Shown here: in pieces, positions 46,072-54,873 of the stretch
How positions within the stretch are numbered: the stretch's first letter is position 1
Layout: each line of letters starts with the position of its first letter
Assembly: GCA_030441535.1 (NCBI GenBank)
Contig: JAUJFZ010000002.1
Location: 248,001 to 312,000, forward strand
Direction: 5' to 3'
Source: Betaproteobacteria bacterium LSUCC0117
GTDB lineage: Bacteria > Pseudomonadota > Gammaproteobacteria > Burkholderiales > Burkholderiaceae_C
DNA: 64,000 nucleotides
Program-made: the position numbers and the translations under genes
The notes under the pieces: generated by a model
Told to the model about the DNA's origin: nothing
The model's input: the letters and a program-made list of their open reading frames with translations, nothing else
Databases searched by the model: none

Positions 46072-46617
46072 TCAGTAGTGGCGCCCGTCCTTGAATGCCG
46101 CACTTTTACGCGCTTGGGTCGTCGTGACGCGATTGAGCGCTGCGGTTGTTTTTGAGACTTGCGCGTGCATGATGGCTAACCCCAACGCGTCAGCGGCATC
46201 AGTTCCTGGGAGACCGGGTAGATTCAATTGACGCATCACCATTTCCTGGACCTGTGATTTGGCGGCCTTGCCGTATCCGACGATGGCTTTTTTCATTTGA
46301 AGCGCGGTGTATTCGCTCACGGATAAATCACAAGAGACCAAAGCCGTGAGACAGGCGCCACGGGCTTGTCCCAGCATGAGCGTCGCCTGCGGGTTGACGT
46401 TCACAAATACAATTTCAACCGATGCCACCTGCGGTTGATAGGTGGCAACCACCTCATTGATGCCGTCAAACAATATCTTCAGTCGCGCCGGCAATAACTG
46501 GCTGGCGGCGCCTGTTTTGATCGTGCCACTCGCGACATAGTGCAAGGCCGACCCCTGCACATCAATCACACCAAAGCCTGTGCACTGTAAACCGGGGTCA
46601 ATGCCTAATATACGCAT
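46072..46617 (-). CDS. ruvC: Holliday junction endonuclease RuvC
   Basis: Cuts Holliday junctions resolved with RuvAB. It has 181 residues with the N-terminal MRILGIDPGLQCTGFGVID carrying catalytic Asp7, VEIVFVNVNPQATLMLGQAR with the catalytic Glu, and the C-terminal DAADALGLAIMHAQ with the remaining acidic residues. It lies two bases after mtgA in the leftward operon and is convergent with the small gene after lpxC. Confidence 0.95.
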   Translation of the reverse strand: MRILGIDPGLQCTGFGVIDVQGSALHYVASGTIKTGAASQLLPARLKILFDGINEVVATYQPQVASVEIVFVNVNPQATLMLGQARGACLTALVSCDLSVSEYTALQMKKAIVGYGKAAKSQVQEMVMRQLNLPGLPGTDAADALGLAIMHAQVSKTTAALNRVTTTQARKSAAFKDGRHY

Positions 46618-46619
46618 GG

Positions 46620-47423
46620 CTATTTTTTGTCACTTGTTGTGGCGCGTTTCGGTAGTTGCACCATCCGCATGCGCGCTTCGATGGTATTCGTACGTTGCAG
46701 TAGATAGCCTGAATTGGGCCGGTCCTCGAAGAAACGCGGGTTGGGCAGCATGACCGCGAGTTTAGCCGCTTCGCGTGAACTCAGTCGGGCGGCTGGTTTG
46801 CCAAAATAGTGTCGACTTGCGGCTTCGGCACCAAAGACGCCCTCTCCCCACTCCACGCTATTTAGGTAAATGGTGAGGATGCGTGATTTGGATAAAAAAG
46901 TCTCCAATGCAAACGTCAAAATCAGTTCCTGCCCCTTTCGAAACAGGGTCCGCTCACCCGACAGGAGCAGGTTTTTTGCGAGCTGCTGGGTAATGGTTGA
47001 GCCGCCAACGACCTTGGGCGATCGTTTCTTTTGATTGGCCTTTGCGGCGCGAGCTTCTGCGCGCGCTTGCGCGCGACTGTTGCGTTCCCAAGCAGTTTGA
47101 ATGGCATCCCAGTCAACGCCACCATGCTCAAAGAATTGATCGTCTTCCGATGCAATCACAGCGCGGCGCAGGTTGTCCGAGATGGCGCGATCGTCAACCC
47201 ATTGTTGCTTCCATTTGACCGGGAGCCCTTGGTCGCCGATGAGCTTGAGCGCTTGGGTTCGCTGCAGGCTGGTGGATGTGGGATCTATCCAAATCATGAC
47301 TGCAATTCGGCCGATCGCCAGACACTGGGCGACCCCAAGCGCGATGGCCAGCCAAAGCACCCATACGCCCAAGCGGTGGGTGAAGCGGGGGTGCCCAGAT
47401 CGTTTAAGGCTTCGGGTCGCCAT
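46620..47423 (-). CDS. mtgA: Monofunctional peptidoglycan glycosyltransferase MtgA
   Basis: GT51 enzyme that polymerises lipid II without transpeptidation. It has 267 residues: one transmembrane helix at about 17-45, then the transglycosylase domain with ASEDDQFFEHGGVDWDAI (catalytic Glu), GGSTITQQLAKNL, KGQELILTFALE and YLNSVEWGEGVFGAEAAS. It lies 30 bases after the TonB-like gene. In many Burkholderiales aroE sits next to mtgA; it is not present here. Confidence 0.94.
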   Translation of the reverse strand: MATRSLKRSGHPRFTHRLGVWVLWLAIALGVAQCLAIGRIAVMIWIDPTSTSLQRTQALKLIGDQGLPVKWKQQWVDDRAISDNLRRAVIASEDDQFFEHGGVDWDAIQTAWERNSRAQARAEARAAKANQKKRSPKVVGGSTITQQLAKNLLLSGERTLFRKGQELILTFALETFLSKSRILTIYLNSVEWGEGVFGAEAASRHYFGKPAARLSSREAAKLAVMLPNPRFFEDRPNSGYLLQRTNTIEARMRMVQLPKRATTSDKK

Positions 47424-47453
47424 GGTATTGCGTTGGGTGTGAGGCCGTGGTGT

Positions 47454-48332
47454 TTAGCGTGGGGCCTGCAGGGTCGCGCTCAGGGTTTGATCCTGAAGGA
47501 AGTTAAATTGTGTCACGACCGTTAGTTCATCCGCGACCGCTTTCAGCGCTTTGTCAAATGGCAGAAATTGCATGGCGGACACCAAATCGACCGAGTGCTG
47601 ATTCAATGCCTGTATGGGGGAGGGGGACAACACATTCGTGGACAATACGCGCCCTTCTCGGTTCACGGTGATTGCCACAATCAAATCGCCGTAGAGGCGT
47701 TGCCCGTTTTGTGTGGGGAATGACTGGGTACCCTTTGCCTCAATACGCTCGCGCATGTCGTCAAAGTAGCGTGCGTACACGGCGGCTTTGGTTGCTGGGC
47801 TGATGAAGCGGCGTTTGGGCCGCTGATTGCTCTCAAAAATGGCGCTTTCAAGCTTTGCAATATGGTCAAGCATTTGTAAGCGCGTCGCACGCGCGTAATC
47901 AAGCCCCACTTCGCCGTTGGTGCCTGAGGATGACGCTGACTGGCGCAATGGCGTGACCATTAAGCTTTGCTTGAGGCTCGTGAGCAGTTGCTGCTCTTGG
48001 ACTTGCAGGCGGGCCAGTACCGCATCGGGCGTGGGGTCGATAGCGTTAGCTGCACGCCCCTTTGTGTTTGCGTTTTGCCCTGTTTGTTTTCGGTCAGCCG
48101 GCAAGTCGGGCGAGGTCGCGATGCCCTGACTGGCCTCGCCACCGCCCGCCAAGTTGACCTGCGCCACGGCCTGTGCCTCGGTCGGTATCTCCTCGCTCTT
48201 GGCATTGACCAAAACAACCTCAAGCCCTTGATTTTCTATGTCGCGTGCGCGGTTATCGATCGGGGCGTCTGCAATTAACAGAACACTCGCATGCAACGCT
48301 GTCGAGATGAGGAGGCCGTTGGACAGACGCAT
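47454..48332 (-). CDS. TonB-family C-terminal domain protein
   Basis: Likely envelope-spanning protein of 292 residues. An N-terminal hydrophobic anchor (about 6-22, NGLLISTALHASVLLI) is followed by a long variable region and a TonB C-terminal-like domain (about 190-290). The latter contains LYGDLIVAITVNREGRVLSTNVL and the AMQFLPFDKALKAVADELTVV segment. No Pro-rich spacer typical of iron-uptake TonB is seen and there are no exbBD genes nearby. It may be a structural relative rather than an energy transducer. It sits between rnb and mtgA. Confidence 0.75.
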   Translation of the reverse strand: MRLSNGLLISTALHASVLLIADAPIDNRARDIENQGLEVVLVNAKSEEIPTEAQAVAQVNLAGGGEASQGIATSPDLPADRKQTGQNANTKGRAANAIDPTPDAVLARLQVQEQQLLTSLKQSLMVTPLRQSASSSGTNGEVGLDYARATRLQMLDHIAKLESAIFESNQRPKRRFISPATKAAVYARYFDDMRERIEAKGTQSFPTQNGQRLYGDLIVAITVNREGRVLSTNVLSPSPIQALNQHSVDLVSAMQFLPFDKALKAVADELTVVTQFNFLQDQTLSATLQAPR

Positions 48333-48345
48333 AGCAAGCGATCAG

Positions 48346-50382
48346 TCAACCCTGACTTACTTGAGGTGACGGCGCATCGTCCAAATCAACGGCCACAGTG
48401 ACACGCAGTGCCGGAGCTTCGCCTTCATCGACGTCTTCGAAGAGGTCGGTGCCTGAGTCATCCACGTCAAGCCTTTCTACGACGGTGCCGACAATGTCTA
48501 GGGCCATCAAGTCAGGGGCAGACAGTGTGACCCGCACATGGGCACCGCGTGGCAAACCGGAGGTTCCGACCACGTTTAGAACCAAAGGGAGTTCGTCTGC
48601 TCGAACCAAGTCGTCTTTTATGAGTGTGGCGGTGACCTCGGTCACCTGGTTTTGCAAAACGTATTGCAAAGTCCAGTAGCGCTCCATTGCGTTTTGGAAC
48701 TGGTTGTACGCACTGTAGTTCGCCTCGAATCCGCTGATGATGGCAAACAGTTGCGCGTCCTTGGGCTTGAACGGGGCCACCAGCGCAGCCGTTGGCCCGT
48801 TGTTGACGCATGCGATGAGTTGCCACTGGTTAACCAAGTCTGCGTAGCGTCGCAGCGGCGATGTGCTCCATGCATACGCGGGTACACCGATGCCTGCATG
48901 GGGAGCCACTTTGGTGCCCATGCGCACCTTGTTACCGGGTGCCAAACTGGCCTGCGATCGGTAGATCCCTGGGACGCCCATCTGCCCAAGCCATTGGCCC
49001 CATGTGCTGTTCGCCACAATCATGGCCTCAGCCACGATGAGGTCCAGTGCCGATCCGCGGGGACGCACCCCAATTCGCACGACTTCATCACCCGTTGGGA
49101 AGTCATCAGGACTGCCCGGCTTATCCAATTTGAAGGTGTAGTCTGGGCGGTTGAAATTTTCGGGCTTACCCCGAACGACTTCACGTTGCGCCTTGAGGTG
49201 TTTGGCGAGCTGGTTCAGCCAACGCAGTTCGCTACCCCAGTTGGGTTGACTGGTGGGGGCGGGATCATCAAAGTAGGCATCGTTAAAAACATCACCCAAT
49301 TGATCATGACGCAAGTTTTCCGCAATCGTGACCCGCTCCAGCTTGGTCGCGGTGTTCAGGATGCTTAAATCGTTGGCGTCAAATTCCACGTAGAGCGACA
49401 GAGCGGGACAGTCTTGGCCGGCGGCGAGCGTGTACTGATTGACCACCGAGTCAGGCAGCATGGTGATCTTGTAGCCAGGCATATACACGGTGGACATCCG
49501 CGCGCGTGCCAACTGATCGATCGGGTCATCCGGTTGGATGGCTAAACCGGGCGCGGCGATATGGATGCCCAAGGTGATGACGGGCGTACCCAAGCCTTGC
49601 ACAGACAGTGCATCGTCAATTTCGGTGGTGCTGGAATCATCGATTGAAAAGGCTTTGACGCCAGCCAATGGTAGTTTGCTGGCATCAATGGCGGGGGCAT
49701 TCAACGCAGGAAATGCAATACCCTTTGGAAATTGGTCGAACAAAAAACGCTGCCAATGGAACTCGAAGGGGCTGCTGATTGCCCCGGCAGCCGCCAACAG
49801 GTTGAGGGCGCCCATTTGCGTTTGTTTACTGGCGGCGACCACCGCTTTGTATTCCGGCGCGTTTTTATCAGGTTTGAACAGTATTTTGTAGAGCTGCGCC
49901 TTGATTGGCTCTGGACACTGGTGGGCACACAGCGCCTCTGTCCACTTGTCAATCTCGGCTTGGATGGCCTGACGTTTGGCAATGCCCGCCAACGCCTGTT
50001 GGAGCACCTCTTGGCTGGCTTTTTTGAACCGACCCTTACCAGCTCGACGGAAATAGTGTGGCGCTTCGAACAGGCGGAACAGGGCTGCGGCCAATTGCAC
50101 GGTGGATGGTTTGGCGCCAAAGTAATCGGCTGCGAGGTCGGCAAAACCAAACTCCTCCTCACCGGCACATTCCCAAGCCAAGTCCAGGTCAATTTCTTCG
50201 GCGGTGGTGGTCCCTTGCGTCAGCAGTTGCGCGGGCTCGGGTTGTTCAAACCGCAAGAGGGCATGGGTCGCTTTGACTTTGTGTCGTTTGCCTGAGGCGA
50301 CCTCGACTTGCGACGATGCGTCTGTTTCAGACAGGATGCGGCCGGCTAAAAATTTACCGGCGTCTTCAAACAAAAGGTACAT
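48346..50382 (-). CDS. RNase II-family (RNB domain) exoribonuclease
   Basis: Probable 3'-5' exoribonuclease. It has 678 residues, close to RNase II and shorter than RNase R. The RNB active site FSIDDSSTTEIDDAL near residue 245 keeps the clustered aspartates, followed by GIHIAAPGLAI, ARMSTVYMPG and LSLYVEFD. Toward the C-terminus is TSPLRRYADLVNQWQL. The N-terminal RNA-binding region is unusual and not a standard cold-shock pair. It lies 13 bases before the TonB-like gene. Betaproteobacteria often carry this type in the same place. Confidence 0.88.
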   Translation of the reverse strand: MYLLFEDAGKFLAGRILSETDASSQVEVASGKRHKVKATHALLRFEQPEPAQLLTQGTTTAEEIDLDLAWECAGEEEFGFADLAADYFGAKPSTVQLAAALFRLFEAPHYFRRAGKGRFKKASQEVLQQALAGIAKRQAIQAEIDKWTEALCAHQCPEPIKAQLYKILFKPDKNAPEYKAVVAASKQTQMGALNLLAAAGAISSPFEFHWQRFLFDQFPKGIAFPALNAPAIDASKLPLAGVKAFSIDDSSTTEIDDALSVQGLGTPVITLGIHIAAPGLAIQPDDPIDQLARARMSTVYMPGYKITMLPDSVVNQYTLAAGQDCPALSLYVEFDANDLSILNTATKLERVTIAENLRHDQLGDVFNDAYFDDPAPTSQPNWGSELRWLNQLAKHLKAQREVVRGKPENFNRPDYTFKLDKPGSPDDFPTGDEVVRIGVRPRGSALDLIVAEAMIVANSTWGQWLGQMGVPGIYRSQASLAPGNKVRMGTKVAPHAGIGVPAYAWSTSPLRRYADLVNQWQLIACVNNGPTAALVAPFKPKDAQLFAIISGFEANYSAYNQFQNAMERYWTLQYVLQNQVTEVTATLIKDDLVRADELPLVLNVVGTSGLPRGAHVRVTLSAPDLMALDIVGTVVERLDVDDSGTDLFEDVDEGEAPALRVTVAVDLDDAPSPQVSQG

Positions 50383-50442
50383 GACCGCATTGTCCCACGA
50401 TGGCGAGCTACGGCGTTACGACGGGCAGCTCAGGCAGGCAAA

Positions 50443-51030
50443 TTAAGCCGCTAGATGCAGAAATTCGGCAATGGGTTCTTGCCAAGGCTCAAAGTCGGAA
50501 AGCCCGTGGTCACCGCCAGCTATGAGATGGAGCTGCGCCCGGTGGTAGTGCTGACTCATCTCGCGCCAATCCAGCACCTCATCCCCTTTTGCCACGATCG
50601 CCATGGTGTTGATGGGTACCAAAGCGGCGGATACGGCGTATGCCTTCAGGGTCTGCAGGTCGTTTTCGGTGAACGTCATGGTCGCGTTCGGGTCGTGCCA
50701 CAGCGGGAACGTGCCGACCAACCGATCGCCGTGGTCGTATGGCGCCACAGCGGGGTTGATAACCACGCTCGGCCAACCCTTTTGATGGGCAATGTAAGTC
50801 GCGTAAAACCCACCAAGGCTGGAACCCATCACTGCGGCGTGGCTTGCCGGCCAGTTGGCTGTGATCGTCTCAATCAGGGTAATGGCCTCGAGGGGGGATG
50901 GGGGGAGTTGGGGACACGCGAAGTGCACTTGCGGGTAGCGTTGGCTCACCCACTGGTGCATTTGCCGCGCTTTGGTCGACTGCGGTGACGATCGAAACCC
51001 GTGCAAGTAAAGCAAGTGGGTAGTTCGCAT
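50443..51030 (-). CDS. YqiA/UPF0227-type alpha/beta-hydrolase (esterase)
   Basis: Small serine esterase of 195 residues. I use ATG at 51030 (MRTTHLLYLHGFRSSP), with GGAG six bases before; the longer frame runs antisense into rodA and is rejected. The oxyanion motif LYLHGFRSSPQSTKA and nucleophile elbow GSSLGGFYATYIA match the YqiA family, with the catalytic His in GGDHGLSDF near the end. The natural substrate is unknown. It is divergent from rodA and upstream of rnb. Confidence 0.85.
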   Translation of the reverse strand: MRTTHLLYLHGFRSSPQSTKARQMHQWVSQRYPQVHFACPQLPPSPLEAITLIETITANWPASHAAVMGSSLGGFYATYIAHQKGWPSVVINPAVAPYDHGDRLVGTFPLWHDPNATMTFTENDLQTLKAYAVSAALVPINTMAIVAKGDEVLDWREMSQHYHRAQLHLIAGGDHGLSDFEPWQEPIAEFLHLAA

Positions 51031-51097
51031 AGGGTCTCCAGAGTTTGAGGGACGAAAAGGCGGCGAAAACCGTGCGCACAGCGTCGATAATAGCGCC

Positions 51098-52252
51098 ATG
51101 TCCGTGGTTATCAAACAATCCAGTTGGTCCAAGCGCCTTGCGCCTTGGTTCGCCGGTTTCGACGGTCCGTTGATGGTTGTGGTGATCTGTTTGTCGATCG
51201 CGGGATTGGCGACCATGTACTCGGTCGGCTTTGACCATGGCACCCGTTTTGTCGACCATGCACGCAACATGATGATCGCCGGTGCAGCGCTGTTTATATT
51301 TGCCCAAGTGCCGCCGCAGCGATTGCTGACGATTGCGGTGCCGCTGTACACCGTCGGCGTGGCGCTTTTGATAGCGGTTGCCGTGTTTGGGTTAACCAAA
51401 AAAGGTGCGCAGCGCTGGCTTAATGTCGGCGTGGTGATTCAGCCCAGCGAGATCATGAAGATCGGCATGCCGCTGATGCTGGCTTGGTGGTTCCAGCGAC
51501 GCGAAGGGCAGATGCGCTCATTGGACTTTGTCGTTGCCAGCCTGATTTTGCTGATCCCAGTGGGCTTGATTGTGACCCAACCAGACTTGGGCACATCGCT
51601 CTTGGTCTTGGCCTCTGGCCTCTTCGTCATTTACTTTGCCGGGCTGAGTTGGCGCCTGATTTTGCCGCCAATTTTGATTGGTGCGATCGGTATTGTGGTA
51701 CTCATAGTGATGGAATCCACCTTGTGTGCCAAGGGGGTTGATTGGGTCGTCTTGCATGAGTATCAGAAGCAGCGGGTATGCACGTTGCTCGATCCCTATC
51801 AAGATCCCTTAGGTAAAGGCTTTCACATCATTCAAGGCATGATTGCCATTGGCTCGGGAGGCGTTTTGGGCAAGGGGTTTATGCAAGGGACGCAGACCCA
51901 TTTGGAATTTATTCCTGAGCGGACAACCGACTTTGTTTACGCCGCGTTCGGCGAAGAATTTGGGTTACTGGGCACGACTGCGCTGGTGATCGGCCTGGTT
52001 TTCTTGATCGTCCGGGGGTTGACCATCGCCATGGAGGCGCCGACCTTGTTCTCTCGTCTTTTGGCGGGGTCGTTGACCCTCAATTTCTTTGTTTACGGTT
52101 TCGTTAATATGGGAATGGTCAGCGGCATCTTGCCTGTTGTGGGCGTGCCATTGCCGTTCATCAGCTACGGCGGTACGGCCATGGTGACGCTCGGCGTTGG
52201 CCTCGGTATTTTGATGTCGATTGCGCGTACCAAACGCCTCATGCAACGCTAG
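51098..52252 (+). CDS. rodA: Rod-shape SEDS glycosyltransferase RodA
   Basis: Membrane peptidoglycan polymerase for cell elongation. It has 384 residues and about ten helices. RQWLNVG-type motif appears as AQRWLNVGVVIQPSEIMKIG, then VTQPDLGTSLLVL, DPYQDPLGKGFHIIQG, HLEFIPERTTDFVYA and GVPLPFISYGGTAM. The HLEFIPERTTDF form and length mark it as RodA rather than FtsW. Its usual partner PBP2 (mrdA) and mreBCD are not next to it in this window. Confidence 0.94.
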   Translation: MSVVIKQSSWSKRLAPWFAGFDGPLMVVVICLSIAGLATMYSVGFDHGTRFVDHARNMMIAGAALFIFAQVPPQRLLTIAVPLYTVGVALLIAVAVFGLTKKGAQRWLNVGVVIQPSEIMKIGMPLMLAWWFQRREGQMRSLDFVVASLILLIPVGLIVTQPDLGTSLLVLASGLFVIYFAGLSWRLILPPILIGAIGIVVLIVMESTLCAKGVDWVVLHEYQKQRVCTLLDPYQDPLGKGFHIIQGMIAIGSGGVLGKGFMQGTQTHLEFIPERTTDFVYAAFGEEFGLLGTTALVIGLVFLIVRGLTIAMEAPTLFSRLLAGSLTLNFFVYGFVNMGMVSGILPVVGVPLPFISYGGTAMVTLGVGLGILMSIARTKRLMQR

Positions 52253-52263
52253 AAAGGCCTGTG

Positions 52264-53175
52264 ATGTCACGCATTGAAAAAACCCATATTGGCTTCATTG
52301 GCGTTGGCAACATGGGGATGGGCATGCTGACCCGCTGGCGTTCCCTGGGCGGTGCCGCGACCGCCTATGACATCGAACCCGAGCGCATGCTGGCCGCGCA
52401 AGCAATGGGTAGTCATACGGTTTCATCGCCCGGTGCGGTTGCTGCCGCGTTGGGGTCGGACGCTTTGTTGGTTATTTGCGTGGTTGATGCGGCCCAGTGC
52501 GATGACGTCCTTTGGGGTGTCAATGGCGTTTGCGAATCCGCACCAGCGGGTTTAACCGTCTTGCTCACGCCGACGTTGGGGCCTGTCGATGTGCAGGCCA
52601 TTGCGACGCGGTTGGCATCAGCGGGTATCGCGTTGATAGATGCCCCCATGTCTGGTGGCCCTGTGCGTGCGGCAGCAGGCACCATGAGCCTCATGGTTTC
52701 TGGGCCCACGCGCCGACAGTGGTGGTTTGTATTGGAGGCCCTGGCCGACCCGGTTTTTGATCTGGGAGATGTCATTGGCGACGGGGCTAAGACCAAATTA
52801 GTCAACAACCTGTTGGCGGCGATTAACTTGGTGGGGGCGGCACAGATCATGACGCTCGCCGCTCGCCTTGAGTTGGACCCCAAAAAGACGCTGGCGGTCA
52901 TTGGTGAGTCGAGTGGGCACAGCTGGATTGCGATGGATCGACTCAGTCGGGCACTGGCCGACGACGCCACCCCGCGCGCCCACATGCGTCTGCTCGCCAA
53001 AGACAGCCGATTAGCGATGGAGGCGTCTGATGGCGTGGGCTATTCGCCCGAAATGGGCGCCATCGCGAAAGAATACTTTGCCCAGGCATTGGCAGCGGGG
53101 CTGGAGGCCGCCGATGACAGCGCAATGTGGGCCTTCGTTCAATCCCTTGTTGACGCTAAGGGTACGCAGCCCTGA
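52264..53175 (+). CDS. NAD(P)-dependent beta-hydroxyacid dehydrogenase
   Basis: Cytoplasmic oxidoreductase of the 3-hydroxyisobutyrate/tartronate semialdehyde reductase family. I use ATG at 52264, since GAAAGG lies before it; GTG at 52261 is equally in frame. The 303-residue protein has the Rossmann motif GFIGVGNMGMGM, DAPMSGGPVRAAAGTMSLMV and the catalytic-lysine segment GDGAKTKLVNNLL. The exact substrate cannot be told. It lies 11 bases after rodA and 23 before tldD, with no functional link evident. Confidence 0.88.
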   Translation: MSRIEKTHIGFIGVGNMGMGMLTRWRSLGGAATAYDIEPERMLAAQAMGSHTVSSPGAVAAALGSDALLVICVVDAAQCDDVLWGVNGVCESAPAGLTVLLTPTLGPVDVQAIATRLASAGIALIDAPMSGGPVRAAAGTMSLMVSGPTRRQWWFVLEALADPVFDLGDVIGDGAKTKLVNNLLAAINLVGAAQIMTLAARLELDPKKTLAVIGESSGHSWIAMDRLSRALADDATPRAHMRLLAKDSRLAMEASDGVGYSPEMGAIAKEYFAQALAAGLEAADDSAMWAFVQSLVDAKGTQP

Positions 53176-53198
53176 ACGCTTCTTCCTACAATAGACCC

Positions 53199-54659
53199 AT
53201 GATTTCACGCGAACCCACCCTTGCCCGCCTTGCCACAGCGCACGACACGTTGTTAGCACCCCATGGTTTGACCGAGACCCACCTTCGACGTGCCCTCGGC
53301 GATATGCTCGCGACCGGCGTAGACGATGCAGACCTGTACTTCCAATACACCCGTGCAGAGGGATGGAGCCTGGAAGAAGGCATCGTGAAAAGCGGTAGTT
53401 TCTCCATTGACCAAGGTGTGGGTGTCCGCGCGATCAGTGGCGAGAAAACGGCATTTGCCTACTCAGATGATCTCTCTTGGACAGCCCTGCGCGATGCCGC
53501 GTTGGCCGTTCGTACGATCACCAACCAAGGTGCACAGAAGCGGGTCAAGGTTCCCGCCAAAAAAATCGCAAAGGCGCGTGCCCTCTACAGTGCAACCGAC
53601 CCCACCCAGTCGCTAGACAGCGCAGCCAAAGTCGCCCTGCTTGAAAAGGTCGAGCGGCTTGCGAAAGCCCGGGATCCGAGGGTGGTTCAGGTCATGGCAA
53701 GCCTGGGCAGCGAATACGAGGTGGTGTTGGTCGCGCGCGCCAATGGTTTGATGGCGGCTGATGTGCGCCCACTGTCTCGCCTGTCCGTGACGGTGATTGC
53801 CAAACAAGGTGAGCGCCGGGAAATGGGTAGTGCAGGTGGCGGTGGTCGTTTGGGTCTGGATATGTTTGATGATGCTCTGGTGGCTCAATACGTCGAGGAG
53901 GCCGTACAAGCTGCCTTGACCAACCTTGATGCGCGCCCCGCACCAGCCGGAGAGATGACGGTGGTGTTGGGTTCGGGCTGGCCAGGTATTTTGTTGCACG
54001 AGGCGGTAGGCCACGGTTTGGAGGGGGACTTCAATCGCAAAGGCTCCAGCGCATTTTCAGGAAAAATTGGGAAGCGTGTTGCGGCAAAAGGCGTGACGGT
54101 GTTGGATGACGGGACCATTGCCGACCGGCGCGGCTCGTTGAACATCGACGATGAGGGACAAGCGACCCAGCGGAATGTTTTGATCGAAGACGGCATTTTG
54201 CGCGGTTACATGCAAGACAGCATGAATGCGCGACTGATGGGGGTCGCACCGACGGGTAACGGTCGGCGTGAGAGCTATGCCCATGTGCCCATGCCCCGGA
54301 TGACCAACACGTATATGTTGGGCGGGGACAAGACCCCTGAGGAAATCGTCGCCAGTATCGACAAGGGGCTGTATGCCACCAACTTTGGCGGAGGCCAAGT
54401 CGACATCACATCCGGTAAGTTTGTGTTTTCGGCCAGCCAAGCTTGGTGGGTTGAAAAAGGGCGTTTGATGTACCCGGTCAAGGGGGCAACCATCGTTGGA
54501 AATGGCCCCGACGCGCTGACCCGCGTGAGCATGATTGCCAACGATATGCGGCTCGATTCCGGCGTTGGTACCTGCGGCAAAGAGGGGCAAAGTGTCCCGG
54601 TTGGGGTGGGGCAACCGACCCTGCGTGTGGATGGTTTGACGGTGGGCGGGACCGCTTAA
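53199..54659 (+). CDS. tldD: Metalloprotease TldD
   Basis: Zinc-dependent protease that with TldE/PmbA degrades peptides and matures some microcins. It has 486 residues, typical. The metal site HEAVGHGLEGDF is near residue 267, and YMQDSMNARLMGVAPTGNGR and FGGGQVDITSGKFVFS are family segments. The partner gene tldE is not in the window. It ends just upstream of the aroG leader region. Confidence 0.94.
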   Translation: MISREPTLARLATAHDTLLAPHGLTETHLRRALGDMLATGVDDADLYFQYTRAEGWSLEEGIVKSGSFSIDQGVGVRAISGEKTAFAYSDDLSWTALRDAALAVRTITNQGAQKRVKVPAKKIAKARALYSATDPTQSLDSAAKVALLEKVERLAKARDPRVVQVMASLGSEYEVVLVARANGLMAADVRPLSRLSVTVIAKQGERREMGSAGGGGRLGLDMFDDALVAQYVEEAVQAALTNLDARPAPAGEMTVVLGSGWPGILLHEAVGHGLEGDFNRKGSSAFSGKIGKRVAAKGVTVLDDGTIADRRGSLNIDDEGQATQRNVLIEDGILRGYMQDSMNARLMGVAPTGNGRRESYAHVPMPRMTNTYMLGGDKTPEEIVASIDKGLYATNFGGGQVDITSGKFVFSASQAWWVEKGRLMYPVKGATIVGNGPDALTRVSMIANDMRLDSGVGTCGKEGQSVPVGVGQPTLRVDGLTVGGTA

Positions 54660-54687
54660 CATGCGCGACAGCGCCCCCAGAAACCTG

Positions 54688-54696
54688 TGCTATAGT
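54688..54696 (+). promoter_or_regulatory. Extended -10 promoter element for the aroG leader
   Basis: TGCTATAGT matches an extended -10 (TGnTATAAT with one mismatch). No convincing -35 is seen at the right distance, as is common for extended -10 promoters. The start of transcription would be at about 54702-54705, at or next to the ATG of the leader peptide. Confidence 0.55.
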
Positions 54697-54704
54697 CCAT
54701 CCCC

Positions 54705-54779
54705 ATGAGCAACCAGAAGTTTTTCTTTAGCTACTTTTTTATCTCACGCAGCATCGGCGGTCGAGAGACAGTAGTTTGA
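54705..54779 (+). CDS. Phe/Tyr-rich leader peptide of aroG (attenuator peptide)
   Basis: A 24-codon open frame too short for ordinary annotation. The product starts MSNQKFFFSYFFIS, with five Phe and one Tyr within seven codons (54720-54740), the hallmark of a leader peptide that senses charged tRNA-Phe/Tyr. It ends with TGA at 54777-54779, 25 bases before an intrinsic terminator stem. No ribosome site precedes the ATG, and the extended -10 places the transcript start almost on it, so translation may be leaderless. It controls aroG, whose enzyme makes the first intermediate of Phe and Tyr. Confidence 0.85.
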   Translation: MSNQKFFFSYFFISRSIGGRETVV

Positions 54780-54810
54780 GCAAAAACTAAGGACTCCAAA
54801 TAAACCGCCG
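54755..54810 (+). promoter_or_regulatory. Predicted antiterminator pairing in the aroG leader
   Basis: CGGCGGT at 54755-54761, inside the leader peptide frame, is identical to the 3' arm of the terminator (54816-54822). It is fully complementary to ACCGCCG at 54804-54810, its 5' arm. Pairing would prevent the terminator. A 6-base-pair hairpin, TAGTTT/AAACTA (54772-54777 with 54784-54789), lies between and could bring the arms together. A ribosome stalled at the Phe/Tyr codons leaves 54755-54761 free; one reaching the stop codon would cover it. Confidence 0.7.
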
Positions 54811-54830
54811 GCCACCGGCGGTTTTTTTTT
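54802..54830 (+). terminator. Attenuator terminator before aroG
   Basis: A 10-base-pair stem made of AAACCGCCGG and CCGGCGGTTT with a CCA loop is followed by nine T residues. It is a strong intrinsic terminator 44 bases upstream of the aroG start. Its position after a Phe/Tyr-rich short frame marks it as an attenuator rather than the end of tldD. Confidence 0.9.
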
Positions 54831-54873
54831 GTTTTCTTAACCCAGCCCTACAGGCTTATTTGAAGGATTCGAA

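Noticed and set aside
46045..46085. GGGCGC/GCGCCC inverted repeat as a terminator between the small lpxC-linked gene and ruvC
   Set aside because: The arms are short and far apart, partly inside ruvC, and no T-run follows on either strand.
51031..51399. N-terminal extension of the YqiA-like esterase
   Set aside because: It runs antisense into rodA and lacks family resemblance; the ATG at 51030 has GGAG.
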